The notes beneath the pieces were generated by a model that saw only the letters and a program-made list of their open reading frames with translations, did no database searches and had not been told where the DNA came from. Of a DNA stretch of 5,088 nucleotides, positions 5,021-5,088 are shown in pieces. Position 1 is the stretch's first letter. The number at the start of each line of letters is the position of its first letter. The DNA lies in contig CACYBO010000053.1 of NCBI GenBank assembly GCA_902772685.1, forward strand, positions 1-5,088, written 5' to 3'. Origin of the DNA: an uncultured Eubacteriales bacterium. GTDB taxonomy: Bacteria > Bacillota > Clostridia > Peptostreptococcales > Anaerovoracaceae. The translations under genes were made by a program, and so were the position numbers.

Positions 5021-5063
5021 CCCGCAGGTTTTGATCATTAGCCGTTCAAAATCTGCGGGTTTT
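5021..5063 (+). terminator. Strong rho-independent terminator
   Basis: CCCGCAGGTTTTGA (5021-5034) pairs with TCAAAATCTGCGGG (5046-5059) across an 11-base loop. The stem has 14 pairs, including one G-U wobble that would be a mismatch in minus-strand RNA, and is followed by TTTT. It shows that some plus-strand transcript ends here, which supports a small transcription unit between the 4766 terminator and this point. Minus-strand RNA would lack a T tract. Confidence 0.85.
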
Positions 5064-5088
5064 CTGTAATATGATAATCACGCAAAAG

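Noticed and set aside
4865..5038. Minus-strand short frame starting at ATG 5038 through the right segment
   Set aside because: No ribosome binding site, a Thr/Arg-rich sequence without a family pattern, and it starts inside the loop of the 5021-5063 terminator.
1..5088. CRISPR array, insertion sequence or phage attachment site
   Set aside because: No regularly spaced repeats, transposase, terminal inverted repeats or duplicated tRNA 3' end were seen in the window.

Overview
The window looks like chromosomal DNA of a Gram-positive anaerobe of the Bacillota, most likely a clostridial lineage. Supporting this are strong AGGAGG-type ribosome binding sites, a Bacillus-type xanthine phosphoribosyltransferase, a DivIVA-like coiled-coil protein, and two tRNA genes with encoded CCA ends and the compact spacing usual in Firmicutes. 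Base composition is moderate in the genes and AT-rich in the intergenic DNA. The taxon is inferred from gene style only.

Left part (1-3553, minus strand): one head-to-tail cluster, read right to left. It starts from a good extended -10 promoter near 3611-3639. The order is a DivIVA-like coiled-coil protein with a long acidic disordered tail (2237-3553), a 12-bp RNA hairpin (2181-2208), xpt for purine salvage (1582-2154), a PHP-family phosphoesterase (735-1577) starting 4 nt after xpt stops, and the N-terminal 233 codons of cysS (1-699), which runs off the left edge. No convincing terminator separates these genes, so they are probably co-transcribed, with the hairpin before xpt as a possible attenuation or processing point.

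Middle (3554-4533): a 182-bp AT-rich divergent intergenic region, then a plus-strand gene for an unrecognised single-pass membrane protein. It has a small globular N-terminal part, a tandem 19-residue Pro/Glu/Val repeat linker, one transmembrane helix and a short acidic tail. Both divergent proteins therefore carry long Glu/Pro/Ala-rich linkers.

Right part (4534-5088): tRNA-Thr(CGT) and tRNA-Ala(GGC) lie 3 nt apart and follow the membrane gene closely. A plus-strand terminator comes next. Directly back to back with it is a C5/G5 hairpin that makes a terminator only on the minus strand. Beyond this is about 200 bp with a tiny hydrophobic reading frame that looks frameshifted at an A5 run, closed by a strong 14-bp plus-strand terminator at 5021-5063. 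The last segment is the least explained part of the window. A small membrane peptide unit, possibly with an antisense transcript, is the most interesting hypothesis, but it is weakly supported.
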